NCBI RefSeq assembly: GCF_024448715.1
Contig: NZ_JAMOHZ010000004.1
Span: 434,001 to 498,000, forward strand
From: Stutzerimonas stutzeri
Lineage (GTDB): Bacteria; Pseudomonadota; Gammaproteobacteria; Pseudomonadales; Pseudomonadaceae
DNA: 64,000 nt
Reading direction: 5' to 3'
Each line of letters begins with the position of its first letter. The first letter of the stretch is position 1. Positions 18,315 through 28,175 of the stretch are shown in pieces. The translations under genes and the position numbers were made by a program. Under the pieces are notes generated by a model. The model had not been told where the DNA came from, made no database searches, and saw only the letters and a list, made by a program, of their open reading frames with translations.

Positions 18315-19990
18315 GCGGGATCTCCCAGCAGAATGCGCCCGGACGAGCAGGGCGCTTCACCGTTGCGATAGGCGAAATGCAGTTTGCCGCGCTCACGATC
18401 GAAGCGAAGGGTGAGCTGCAACTGGTCGCCGGGACGGGCCAGTTGCTGGAACTTGAGCACTTCCATGCCTTGGAAGCGCGGCGGAAGATCCTCGATCAGC
18501 TCGCGGGCCAGGGCCATGGCCCAATCGATCTGTACGACGCCAGGCAAGACCGGCGTCTGCGGAAAGTGCCCGGTGAAATGCGCCAGGTCCGGCGGAATGC
18601 CTAGTTCCAACTGCCAATGCTCATCGCTCTGGCTTGCGCTCAGGCGCTCCGGCTGCTTCGTACGGGGCGCCTGTAATAGCGCATCGAGTTGCGCTTGCGG
18701 CAGTTTGCCCTGCGCGTTGTACGGGAGCTGTCGGACCAGGCGCCAGCGCCGCGGCAACGCCAGTGCCTCGCAATGCGCCGTTAGATGTGCGCGCAGTGCC
18801 TCGGTCAATGCACGCCGGCCGCTATTGCGTAACGCATGCAGACCGGCGCCGCTGAGCGCGACCAGCGCCCCGAGGTAGGCACGGTTGTCACTGATCACTC
18901 CGAGCCGCGCTTCGTTGACGTAAGGATGGTTGGCCAGTGCGCTTTCCAGCATCGGCAGCGAGATGCGTTTTTCTTCCAGCTTGACGATGCGATCCAGGCG
19001 GCCGAGCAGTTCGAAGCGGCCATCAGCCTCGATGCGGGCGGCGTCGGCGGTCTGTTCGATATGCCCCTCCGGCAGGCAGGGCGAAGCCACCTGCAGTGCG
19101 CCCTGCTCGTCCTGGCTCAGTTGGACGGCGGCGAAGGGTTGCCACAGTCTGCCGCCCTGACGCCAGGCGATACCGCCGGTTTCCGAGCTGCCATAGATTT
19201 CCGTTGGGGCCTGGCCGAGGCGCTGTTGCAGCCGCACCGCTGCGTCGGCGTCGAGCGGGCCGCCGGAAGAAAATACCCGGCGCACGCTGCGCAATCCCGG
19301 CCAATCGAGGTTGTCACCCATACGTTTGAGCAATGCCGGGCTGGCCACCCAGCAGAAGCTAGCCTGCTCACGGCTGGCCAACTGCAGATCTTCGGGGAAG
19401 GGCAGCGCCCTGCGTAGAAAGATGCGCCCGGCACAGAGCGGCCAAAGCACGCGGAACAGCAGCCCATAGATGTGCTGCGCTGCGACGCTGCCGATGATGC
19501 AGGCGCTACCGAGATCGGCGCCCCAGCATTCCTCGAGCGTCGTCACTTCATTGGCCAGCTGTCGCAGGCGTTTTTCGATCAGTTTGGGCTCGCCGCTGGA
19601 GCCGGAAGTGCAGAGCAGCAGCTGGCATTGATCGAGATCCAGCGGTGCGCCGGCGAGCGGTTCGGCAAAAAGATCGGCGAGCCCGACGTCGCCGTTCTGG
19701 TCCGTTAGCCAGAGCTCGACTTGATCCTCAAGACGCGCACGATTGGCCGGCTGCAGATCCGCCGGTAGCAGCACGGTTACGCCGGCGCGCCAGGCGCCCA
19801 GCAGGGCGATGGCCAGCTCGGCGGCATCCTCCAGATGAACCGCGATCCGGCGAACGCCGCGGTCACGTAAACCACCCGCCAGACGCAACGCCTGCTCGCG
19901 CAGCTCGGCATGCTGGAGCGTAGGTTGGAGCGCTACCGTGCGGTTGTTCGGGGCCTGATCGAGCAGATGCTCCAGGGCAATCCAGTTCAT
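18311..19990 (-). CDS. apeH: Aryl-ACP/CoA ligase fused to a C-terminal dehydratase (ApeH-ApeI)
   Basis: A 559-residue two-part protein. Residues 1 to about 435 form an AMP-binding ligase with the phosphate loop (CTSGSSGEPK), the EIYGSSETGG motif and a C-terminal catalytic-Lys region (YNAQGKLP). Residues about 450-559 form a hotdog dehydratase with HFTGHFPQTPVLPG, whose likely catalytic His is 475. In other aryl polyene systems the two are usually separate proteins, ApeH and ApeI. It would activate the aromatic starter and also help dehydrate the growing chain. It overlaps both neighbours by 4 bases. Confidence 0.9.
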   Translation of the reverse strand: MNWIALEHLLDQAPNNRTVALQPTLQHAELREQALRLAGGLRDRGVRRIAVHLEDAAELAIALLGAWRAGVTVLLPADLQPANRARLEDQVELWLTDQNGDVGLADLFAEPLAGAPLDLDQCQLLLCTSGSSGEPKLIEKRLRQLANEVTTLEECWGADLGSACIIGSVAAQHIYGLLFRVLWPLCAGRIFLRRALPFPEDLQLASREQASFCWVASPALLKRMGDNLDWPGLRSVRRVFSSGGPLDADAAVRLQQRLGQAPTEIYGSSETGGIAWRQGGRLWQPFAAVQLSQDEQGALQVASPCLPEGHIEQTADAARIEADGRFELLGRLDRIVKLEEKRISLPMLESALANHPYVNEARLGVISDNRAYLGALVALSGAGLHALRNSGRRALTEALRAHLTAHCEALALPRRWRLVRQLPYNAQGKLPQAQLDALLQAPRTKQPERLSASQSDEHWQLELGIPPDLAHFTGHFPQTPVLPGVVQIDWAMALARELIEDLPPRFQGMEVLKFQQLARPGDQLQLTLRFDRERGKLHFAYRNGEAPCSSGRILLGDPA

Positions 19991-20565
19991 TTAGCGTTCC
20001 TGACCCGCTGGCGCACCAGCCATTCTCCGGCGAACAGTAGACCCATCAGCAGATACGCGATCAGCCCGGTGTACAAGGTCCACCAGCTAAGCGGCCCCCA
20101 GAGCGCGAGGCCTGTGGCAATGCTGGCGTTAATTATGAAGAATGCCACCCACAGCCAAGTCACTTGGCGCGTATATCGGACGGCGGCGGGCGGCAGCTCG
20201 GGTTCGCTCAAGCGTGCCAGGCGCTCGATGACTGGCATGCCGGAATAAAGACTGCCGGCGAACAGACCGAGCAGCGCTAGATTGATCAGCACCGGATACC
20301 ACAGCAGCAGCGCATTGCTGTCAGCCAATCCCAGCAGCAAGCAGAACAACAAGGCCGCGGTAGCCATCGCACGGGTCAGCGGGGTCTGTTTGCCGCTCAG
20401 TATTCGTGCCAGCCAGAGCGCGCCGAGCAGCAGTGCGAACAATCGCGGCGACAGGTGCTCCTTGCCCAAGTACACCGCGAATGGATAGGCGAGGCCGACC
20501 AGTACCAGGCCAAAACCAATCAGCCGGCCGGCAGTTGCCTTGCCTGTTTGAGCGGGAGCTTGCAT
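19987..20565 (-). CDS. apeG: Integral membrane protein (ApeG)
   Basis: A very hydrophobic 192-residue protein with about six membrane segments, of the COG4648 type found in aryl polyene clusters. It has no known enzymatic motif; a scaffold or transport role has been proposed but is not shown. It is followed by the ligase with an ATGA overlap. A 99-base gap separates it from the second ACP gene, the largest gap in the 5-prime half of the operon. Confidence 0.82.
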   Translation of the reverse strand: MQAPAQTGKATAGRLIGFGLVLVGLAYPFAVYLGKEHLSPRLFALLLGALWLARILSGKQTPLTRAMATAALLFCLLLGLADSNALLLWYPVLINLALLGLFAGSLYSGMPVIERLARLSEPELPPAAVRYTRQVTWLWVAFFIINASIATGLALWGPLSWWTLYTGLIAYLLMGLLFAGEWLVRQRVRNAK

Positions 20566-20664
20566 CGCGTACGTTCCGGTGACCCGTTTGGTTGCGCAGC
20601 CACAGCCGTCACCCGCTTTGCAAACCGAACCGGGCGAGACTGGCTTCGTTCGTTAATGTCCGGC

Positions 20665-20922
20665 TCAGACCGTTTCTTGATTCACCAGACGGTGCACGGC
20701 CTCGACCACATCACCCACGGTGCGTACGGATTTGAATTCTTCAGCGGCGATTTTTTTGCCGGTCTGGCGCTTGATGTGATCGATCAGATCCACAGCGTCA
20801 ATGCTGTCGATTTCCAGGTCCTGATACAGATTGGATTCCAGGCTGATGCGCTCGGGTTCGAGCTCGAACAGTTCAACCAGCGCATCGCGCAGAGTCAGGA
20901 AGATCTCGTTACGGCTGTTCAC
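20665..20922 (-). CDS. apeF: Acyl carrier protein (ApeF)
   Basis: An 85-residue acidic helical carrier protein with the phosphopantetheine serine at residue 40 (LEIDSIDAVDL). The start is GTG 20922, preceded by a strong GAGGAG ribosome site; the longer frame upstream is not used. It would hold the aromatic starter or the growing polyene as a thioester. It stands 13 bases after the first ACP gene. Confidence 0.92.
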   Translation of the reverse strand: MNSRNEIFLTLRDALVELFELEPERISLESNLYQDLEIDSIDAVDLIDHIKRQTGKKIAAEEFKSVRTVGDVVEAVHRLVNQETV

Positions 20923-20935
20923 GTTGGGCTCCTCC

Positions 20936-21199
20936 TCAGGCGACGGCGCGATTGGCGCGGACGTAGGCGGCCAGGCTGTCGACACTGGCGAAATGCTTGC
21001 GGGTGTCCTTGGCGTCGGCATCGATCTTGATGCCGAAACGCTTTTGAATTGCCAGGCCCAATTCCAAGGCGTCGACCGAGTCGAGCCCGAGCCCTTCACC
21101 GAAGAGTGGCTGATCAACCGCGATATCGTCCGGTCCGAGGTCTTCCAGACCCAGGGCGTCGATGATCAGTTGCTTGATTTCAAGCTGTAGTTGGCTCAT
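20936..21199 (-). CDS. apeE: Acyl carrier protein (ApeE)
   Basis: An 87-residue carrier protein with the attachment serine at residue 41 (GLGLDSVDALEL). It differs clearly from the second ACP, which fits the two-ACP scheme of aryl polyene pathways, where one carries the starter and the other the extending chain. The gene overlaps the upstream acyltransferase by 20 bases. Confidence 0.93.
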   Translation of the reverse strand: MSQLQLEIKQLIIDALGLEDLGPDDIAVDQPLFGEGLGLDSVDALELGLAIQKRFGIKIDADAKDTRKHFASVDSLAAYVRANRAVA

Positions 21200-21989
21200 C
21201 GAGTGCGAGCTCCTTTATAAAGTGTTGATGCAGATAATCGTTGAGTCGCCGTGACGCAATGGGCGCCGCTCCCCGTGCGGCGAACACCTGCGGGTCGATA
21301 TCCTCGCCGACCCGCAGATGAAAATGAAAACGTCGTGCTGGAATGCGGTACCAGGGCTCGGCCTTGGTCAAGGTGGTTGGAGTCACGCTGATAACTACCG
21401 GCGTGACCAGACGCGCTCCGCGCAAGGCGATGGCGGCGGCACCGCGGTGAAACTGTGGCGCCTGGCCGGGTGTGGTGCGAGTACCTTCGGGGAAGATGAT
21501 CAGCGTCTGGCCTTGTTGCAGTGCGTCGGCGGCTTCGTCGAGCATCTCGGCGCTGCCATTGTTACTGATGTACTGCGCCGCGCGGATCGGCCCGCGAGTG
21601 AACGGATTGTCCCACAGGCCTTGCTTGACCACGCAATTGGCGTCGCGGATCAGCGCGATCAGCACGACTACGTCGATTAGCGAAGGATGGTTGGCGATCA
21701 CCAATTGTCCGGGCCGACCCAGGCGCTCGGCACCCTCGACCTCGTAGGTCAACACGCCGCTGCGGTACATGAACTGGACGAACAGCCAGAACAGCCGGCT
21801 CACAGTCTGACGCGCACGTCGGCGGTGTATGGCGGCATCACCTGGCAACAAGGCGAGCAGGGGGAACACGATCAGTCGCAGGCAAAGCCCACCGAGCCCG
21901 AACAGCGCGAAGGACAGCCCCGTAGCAATCAGGCGCCACAGCCAGGGGGCGTTGGGACGGCTATTCAGTGCGTCTGCTGCCAGTTCCAT
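21180..21989 (-). CDS. apeD: 1-acylglycerol-3-phosphate acyltransferase-like protein (ApeD)
   Basis: A PlsC-type acyltransferase of 269 residues. The HX4D site (ANHPSLIDVVV) and the FPEGTRTTPG substrate motif are present, with a membrane segment near residues 19-45. Start ATG 21989 has GGAAGAGG upstream; the in-frame ATG at 22004 lacks a ribosome site. It probably attaches an acyl or polyene group to a glycerol-type anchor. It overlaps the ketosynthase-like gene by 25 bases. Confidence 0.87.
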   Translation of the reverse strand: MELAADALNSRPNAPWLWRLIATGLSFALFGLGGLCLRLIVFPLLALLPGDAAIHRRRARQTVSRLFWLFVQFMYRSGVLTYEVEGAERLGRPGQLVIANHPSLIDVVVLIALIRDANCVVKQGLWDNPFTRGPIRAAQYISNNGSAEMLDEAADALQQGQTLIIFPEGTRTTPGQAPQFHRGAAAIALRGARLVTPVVISVTPTTLTKAEPWYRIPARRFHFHLRVGEDIDPQVFAARGAAPIASRRLNDYLHQHFIKELALDEPTTA

Positions 21990-22696
21990 CGGCGCCTCTT
22001 CCATTGATGTTGGCAGCGGGACTGGCCGTTGAGCAGCGCGCGGATGAGTTCCAGCGCGTGGGGCCATTGTGTCGAGATGGCTTCTTCGCCAGCGGCTTCG
22101 AGGCTCAGCTGCCAGCCGCGGCCAGGCTTGAGCAGCAGCGCCACGGCGTAAGGAAAACTAACGTCGCTGATCCACGGCTTATAGGCAGCGGGTGGTTGGT
22201 CTTCGGTCACCACGACCAGTACGGCAGGTGCGCCTTCGGCGATCAGCAGGGCGGCTTCCAGCACGGCGTGCTCCAGCCCATCGCCTTCTGCCGCGAGCGC
22301 GGTCATCTCACTGGTGTCGTTCTGCAGGATCGACCAAAGTCCGATAACCGCGTTGTGCACCGAGAGGCTGAACTGGGTCGGCGATAGCGCCTCTTCGCGC
22401 GCGAGGTCGTTGAGGATGGCAAAGGTGCGCGATGTATCGCCGTGACGCGAGGCAAAGACCAACGGCATCGGCGGCAGACCTGCAGCCAGTGGCGTGGCCA
22501 CGGCGAATGCCATACGTGCCAGACGGCTCAAACGACGACGCTGCATGGCCGGCAGAAAGGCAACGTCAGGCTGCCCCTCGCTGCTGTCGAGCCTATGCGG
22601 ATGCCGGGCCCAAATCGCCCAGTCATCAGCGCTCGCCAGACCTGGTGCCCAGGCCCGCCATTGATCGATATCGAATTGAATCACGCTAGAACTCAC
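21965..22696 (-). CDS. apeC: Half-size beta-ketoacyl synthase-like protein, probable chain length factor (ApeC)
   Basis: A 243-residue protein matching only the N-terminal half of a ketosynthase. It lacks the catalytic Cys-His-His set and ends where a normal ketosynthase would continue. In aryl polyene systems ApeC forms a complex with the active ketosynthase ApeO and sets chain length. It is the first gene of the operon. The start is GTG 22696; a second GTG five codons later, with GGTGAG upstream, is equally plausible. Confidence 0.82.
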   Translation of the reverse strand: MSSSVIQFDIDQWRAWAPGLASADDWAIWARHPHRLDSSEGQPDVAFLPAMQRRRLSRLARMAFAVATPLAAGLPPMPLVFASRHGDTSRTFAILNDLAREEALSPTQFSLSVHNAVIGLWSILQNDTSEMTALAAEGDGLEHAVLEAALLIAEGAPAVLVVVTEDQPPAAYKPWISDVSFPYAVALLLKPGRGWQLSLEAAGEEAISTQWPHALELIRALLNGQSRCQHQWKRRRWNWQQTH

Positions 22697-22778
22697 CAGC
22701 TCGTCTGCGAGCCTTGTTATTGGCGTGTCGACGTCCGTGTACAGCGGCTATCGGAAAATTCGCCGTGAAAGTCCGGGC

Positions 22779-22807
22779 ATTATCCAATCGCGATCAGGCT
22801 GAGGCAA
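22779..22807 (-). promoter_or_regulatory. Candidate sigma-70 promoter of the aryl polyene operon
   Basis: TTGCCT (22802-22807) and GATAAT (22779-22784) on the minus strand, spaced by 17 bases. Transcription would begin near 22772, about 75 bases before the first gene. Found by eye; no operator was recognised and no regulator gene is linked. Confidence 0.45.
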
Positions 22808-22955
22808 ACGTTGCTTGAAATATCCGGATAAGAGGTTGCTGTTCTGGATGGAACTGGGACGTAGTGCAGATGTCTACGACTTCCTTTTTTGGGCGGTGCT
22901 TATTTTTACGAGGAGAGCGCTCGCTCCCCAAGCTTAGAGAGCAAACGATCTGCGG

Positions 22956-23387
22956 TTAAACGCCCTGCTGCTTGAGCCATGCCAGCAGCTGAGGCAAAGG
23001 CAGTGCACCGCTTTGGCAAGCAACCTCGCGGCCATTCTTGAACAGGATCAGGCTCGGTATCGATCGAATGCCAAGTTGCGTCGACAGTTGTGGGTTGGCT
23101 TCGCTGTCCAGCTTGGCCAACCGACAGCGCCCCTTTAGTTGAGCCGCGGCCTGTTCGAAGATTGGAGCGAAACTCCGGCACGGCCCGCACCAGCTCGCCC
23201 ACACATCCACCAACAGGGGCAGGTCGCCTTTGACCTGATTGGCAAAACTCGCCTGGCTTAGCTCGAAGGGAGCGCCGATCAATACAGCCGATTTACAACG
23301 GCCGCAGCGAGGTCCGTCAGCTAGTCGATCGGCGGGGATACGATTGAGCCCAGCGCAGTGCGCACAGGGAATGACGAGGGCAGTCAT
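22956..23387 (-). CDS. trxC: Thioredoxin 2
   Basis: A 143-residue cytoplasmic thioredoxin with an extra N-terminal zinc finger. Cysteines 8, 11, 28 and 31 would bind zinc, and the redox-active WCGPC is at 66-70. Start ATG 23387 has GGAG upstream and gives the usual TrxC N-terminus (MTALVIPCAHC). It reduces protein disulfides, often under oxidative stress. It stands alone between the aryl polyene promoter region and the tRNA. Confidence 0.93.
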   Translation of the reverse strand: MTALVIPCAHCAGLNRIPADRLADGPRCGRCKSAVLIGAPFELSQASFANQVKGDLPLLVDVWASWCGPCRSFAPIFEQAAAQLKGRCRLAKLDSEANPQLSTQLGIRSIPSLILFKNGREVACQSGALPLPQLLAWLKQQGV

Positions 23388-23546
23388 GACAGTCTCCACG
23401 GTAGCGTGCTGATTAAGTGGAGGCGGGTGCCTGTATATCAAGGTAGCAATCAATAAAGCATGACAAGCGCTGGGGTAATGGCGCGCTTGGTGCCGAGCGC
23501 AACTCCAGCATTTCTCGGAAAGAGTGCATTAACGGTGAGGCAGGGG

Positions 23547-23571
23547 AAAAAGCCGCGCAGTGCGCGGCTTT
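23547..23571 (-). terminator. Intrinsic terminator of the tRNA gene
   Basis: An 8-bp GC stem (23551-23558 with 23562-23569), loop AGT, followed on the minus strand by TTTTCCCC. It begins 6 bases after the encoded CCA end. Confidence 0.8.
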
Positions 23572-23576
23572 AAAGA

Positions 23577-23653
23577 TGGTGGGCCCACACGGACTCGAAC
23601 CGTGGACCAAAGGATTATGAGTCCTCTGCTCTAACCAACTGAGCTATAGGCCC
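23577..23653 (-). tRNA. tRNA with CAU anticodon (Met or Ile2)
   Basis: A full 77-base cloverleaf including the encoded CCA. The acceptor stem is GGGCCTA paired with TGGGCCC, and the loop CTCATAA gives anticodon CAU. The T-arm is intact (GGTTCGAGTC). The similar tRNA next to rpoD in pseudomonads is generally annotated as tRNA-Met. The AUA-reading tRNA-Ile with a lysidine-modified C shares the same anticodon and cannot be excluded by eye. Confidence 0.9.
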
Positions 23654-23667
23654 TCAGAGGCCGGCGG

Positions 23668-23697
23668 ATTATACCGGTGGTGTAGCGCGTGCGCCAA
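23668..23697 (-). promoter_or_regulatory. Promoter of the tRNA gene
   Basis: TTGGCG (23692-23697), an 18-base spacer and a perfect TATAAT (23668-23673) on the minus strand. The GC-rich stretch just after the -10 box (CCGCCGGCC) is the discriminator type of stringently controlled stable RNA promoters. Confidence 0.75.
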
Positions 23698-23740
23698 GAG
23701 AAGCTGGCCGTACAGTGTTGTTTTGCCTGGCCTTATAAAG

Positions 23741-23767
23741 CAAAACCCCCGGTGTTGGCCGGGGGTT
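23741..23767 (-). terminator. Intrinsic terminator of rpoD
   Basis: A 9-bp stem AACCCCCGG/CCGGGGGTT (23744-23752 with 23759-23767) with loop TGTTGG. On the minus strand it is followed by TTTTGCTTT. It ends 5 bases after the rpoD stop. Confidence 0.85.
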
Positions 23768-23772
23768 CTGGT

Positions 23773-25626
<1,854 letters not shown>

Positions 25627-25693
25627 ATAACCCTATCCACTGACGGTTCTGGCGGGTTGAAAACAAGCTGACCATTATAGCCGAGCAAGGACC

Positions 25694-27625
25694 TCACGCG
25701 CCAGTTGAGGTCGATATAGCGGGTGCTGAGTTTCGATTTAGCAGGTTGCGCAGCTGATCTTTCTCCTCTGCGCTGAGTTCGCCCTGGCGAGCTTTGCGTA
25801 ACAACGTCTCGAGGTTTCGCTCGCGTTGTCTGGTGGCCAGGCTTGTTATGGTGTCGAAAAACTGTTGTTCAAGGTTATCGGCCGATATCAGCCATTCTTT
25901 CTCTGCCAGAGCACGTAAAAGACGCCCTTGGTCGGTTCCATGCCAGCGCGCGATCAGTTGCAGGCTGCGCAGCTTTGGATTTTTCTGGAGCGTGCCGAGG
26001 AGTGCGACGAGTAGTTGCGCATAGGTGTCGTCTTCTGCTGCGAAATGACTGGCATCTTCTACCTTTTGTGCAAGCTCTGGATGGTGCAGTAGCGTTCGCA
26101 GCGTGGTCAGTGCCGGTGGCTCGACTGACGCAGGTGTTCTCGGTACTCGTGATTTAAAGTCTGGACGCTGGCCCGGCTTTTTCCAGTCTTTCTTCCATTC
26201 TTTCTTGCTGTTGCGCTTCGGTTGAGCGGATTCCTGCGGTGCGTAGTAGTCACCCTCGTCATGCCCGGAGCCTGTGTCGTAGTAAGTGTTGTCGTCGTAT
26301 TCCGGGTCTACGCTCGGCGCTGCGGCCGCCATATTTTGAAGTGCATCGCTGTGCAGGCCGGTGATTTCACCGAGGCGTTGGCGCATCAGGGCGCGCAGGT
26401 TGGTGCCAGGTATCTTTTCGATAAGCGGCGCCGCCAGTGTGGCCAGATGGGCTTTGCCTTCCAGTGAGCGCGGGTCGGCTTCTTCGCTGAGTTGCTGGAA
26501 AAAGTAGTCGGCCAATGGCTGGGCCTGTTGCTGTATCCGTGCCATGAAGGCATCGGTGCCTTCGGCGCGCACTAGACTATCCGGATCTTCACCTTCTGGC
26601 AGAAACAGAAAGCGTGCGCGGCGACCATCTTGCAAGTTGGGCAGCGCCGACTCCAAGGCGCGCCAGGCGGCTTTGCGGCCAGCTGCGTCGCCATCGAAAC
26701 AGAACAGCACGCTGGGTACGATGCGGAACAGTCGCTTGAGGTGCTCGTCGCTGGTGGCGGTGCCGAGGGTGGCGACGGCGTTGCGTAAGCCTTGCTGGGC
26801 CAGCGCGATGACATCCATATAGCCTTCAACGACCATTATTTCGTCCAGGTCGCGGTTGGCTTTGCGTGCCTCGTAAAGGCCGTACAGCTCCTGGCCTTTG
26901 TGGAATATCGGTGTTTCCGGCGAATTCAAATACTTCGGCTTGTCATCGCCGAGTACTCGTCCGCCAAAAGCAATGACGCGCCCACGGCTATCGCGTATCG
27001 GAAACATCACGCGATCACGAAAGCGATCGTAGCTTCTTCCGGTTTCGGCGTTTTCAATCAGCAGGCCGGCGTCGATCATTGCCTTCTGCTGCAATGTGTC
27101 GCCGCCCAGATGTTTCATCAGGTTGTCCCAGCCGGGTGGCGCGAAGCCGAGGCCGAAATCCCTGGCGATCATCCCAGATAGGCCGCGGCCCTTGAGGTAT
27201 TCCACTGCGGCCTTGCGAGCCGGATGCCCTTTGAGTGCCTGCCGGTAATATTCAGCGGCAGCGTCGAGCAGTGGGTAAAGTGGCGAGTCAACCGGCTGGC
27301 GTGGCTTGCGGCCCGTTCCGCTTTCTTCGCGCGGGACTTCCATGCCGGCGCGCTTGGCTAGCTCCTCGACGGCCTGGGGAAACTCCAGGCTATCGTGATC
27401 CATGACGAAGCCGAGCGCGTTGCCCCCAGCACCGCAGCCGAAGCAGTAGTAGAACTGTTTATCCGGACTGACGCTGAATGATGGGGTCTTTTCTTTGTGG
27501 AACGGGCAGCAGGCGGTGTAATTCTTGCCGGCTTTTTTCAGCTGAATGCGCGAGCTCACCACTTCGACAATGTCGGAGCGGTTCAGCAGGTCATCAATGA
27601 AGGATTGTGGGATCAGGCCGGCCAT
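25694..27625 (-). CDS. dnaG: DNA primase
   Basis: Makes RNA primers at the replication fork. The 643-residue protein has an N-terminal CHC2 zinc-binding domain (C40, H43, C61, C64). The central Toprim domain includes VVEGYMDVIAL and FDGDAAGRKAA. A charged linker around residues 430-495 precedes the C-terminal DnaB-binding domain. It lies between rpsU and rpoD and is preceded by two hairpins that can limit its expression. Confidence 0.97.
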   Translation of the reverse strand: MAGLIPQSFIDDLLNRSDIVEVVSSRIQLKKAGKNYTACCPFHKEKTPSFSVSPDKQFYYCFGCGAGGNALGFVMDHDSLEFPQAVEELAKRAGMEVPREESGTGRKPRQPVDSPLYPLLDAAAEYYRQALKGHPARKAAVEYLKGRGLSGMIARDFGLGFAPPGWDNLMKHLGGDTLQQKAMIDAGLLIENAETGRSYDRFRDRVMFPIRDSRGRVIAFGGRVLGDDKPKYLNSPETPIFHKGQELYGLYEARKANRDLDEIMVVEGYMDVIALAQQGLRNAVATLGTATSDEHLKRLFRIVPSVLFCFDGDAAGRKAAWRALESALPNLQDGRRARFLFLPEGEDPDSLVRAEGTDAFMARIQQQAQPLADYFFQQLSEEADPRSLEGKAHLATLAAPLIEKIPGTNLRALMRQRLGEITGLHSDALQNMAAAAPSVDPEYDDNTYYDTGSGHDEGDYYAPQESAQPKRNSKKEWKKDWKKPGQRPDFKSRVPRTPASVEPPALTTLRTLLHHPELAQKVEDASHFAAEDDTYAQLLVALLGTLQKNPKLRSLQLIARWHGTDQGRLLRALAEKEWLISADNLEQQFFDTITSLATRQRERNLETLLRKARQGELSAEEKDQLRNLLNRNSAPAISTSTGA

Positions 27626-27665
27626 AGGGGTATGAGAATACGCTCGCAGTGTTCGGGCCGGAATG

Positions 27666-27704
27666 AAAAAAACTCCGACTATTCGCCAGCTGGCGAAGCG
27701 GAGT
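27666..27704 (-). terminator. Terminator between rpsU and dnaG
   Basis: On the minus strand the outer stem ACTCCG/CGGAGT (27699-27704 with 27672-27677) encloses a nested CGCCAGCTGGCG hairpin. It is followed by a run of seven T. It matches in place and role the partial terminator known between rpsU and dnaG in the E. coli operon, which keeps primase low relative to S21. Confidence 0.75.
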
Positions 27705-27718
27705 CCTTTTCAAATGCA

Positions 27719-27740
27719 AAGCCCGGCATTGGCCGGGCTT
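27719..27740 (-). terminator. Second hairpin after rpsU
   Basis: A perfect 9-bp stem AAGCCCGGC/GCCGGGCTT with loop ATTG, followed on the minus strand by TTTGCATTTG. It sits upstream of the stronger terminator at 27666-27704, so rpsU has a tandem pair. Confidence 0.6.
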
Positions 27741-27763
27741 GATGCAGCTTCAGCGGTACTGGA

Positions 27764-27979
27764 TCAGTACAGGCGAACGCTGCGGCGCTGTTCGCGCTGC
27801 ACTTTCTTGGCGTGACGCTTGACTGCGGCAGCAGCTTTACGCTTGCGCTCTGCAGTGGGCTTCTCGTAGAACTCACGGCTGCGGACTTCAGCCAGAACAC
27901 CGGCTTTTTCGCAAGAACGCTTGAAGCGACGCAGAGCTACGTCGAATGGTTCGTTCTCTTTAACTTTAACGTTGGGCAT
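27764..27979 (-). CDS. rpsU: 30S ribosomal protein S21
   Basis: A 71-residue basic protein of the small ribosomal subunit that helps initiation. The sequence is typical from [13 protein letters not shown] to the Arg/Lys-rich C-terminus. It is the first gene of rpsU-dnaG-rpoD and stands divergent to tsaD, with 196 bases between the two starts for both promoters; no strong consensus boxes were recognised there. Confidence 0.98.
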   Translation of the reverse strand: MPNVKVKENEPFDVALRRFKRSCEKAGVLAEVRSREFYEKPTAERKRKAAAAVKRHAKKVQREQRRSVRLY

Positions 27980-28175
27980 CCAGGACGTACCTTCACTTGT
28001 TTACCGGTTACAACGCGCTTCGGCAAATATCGCGAGCACGCTGGTTTTAAGGGTTGCGGATGTTAACGCCTTGCCGCATGGAATGCAAAGCCCCCTGATC
28101 GAAAAGCGCTGGTCGGTCGCCGGCCGCGGCGATTAATATGCACGGCTTAATTTGTTTCTCTGGAAGGTCGTACCC

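Noticed and set aside
23577-23653. tRNA as integration site for the aryl polyene cluster
   Set aside because: No second copy of the tRNA 3-prime end was seen near 5.2-6.2 kb, and no integrase is present; trxC lies between.
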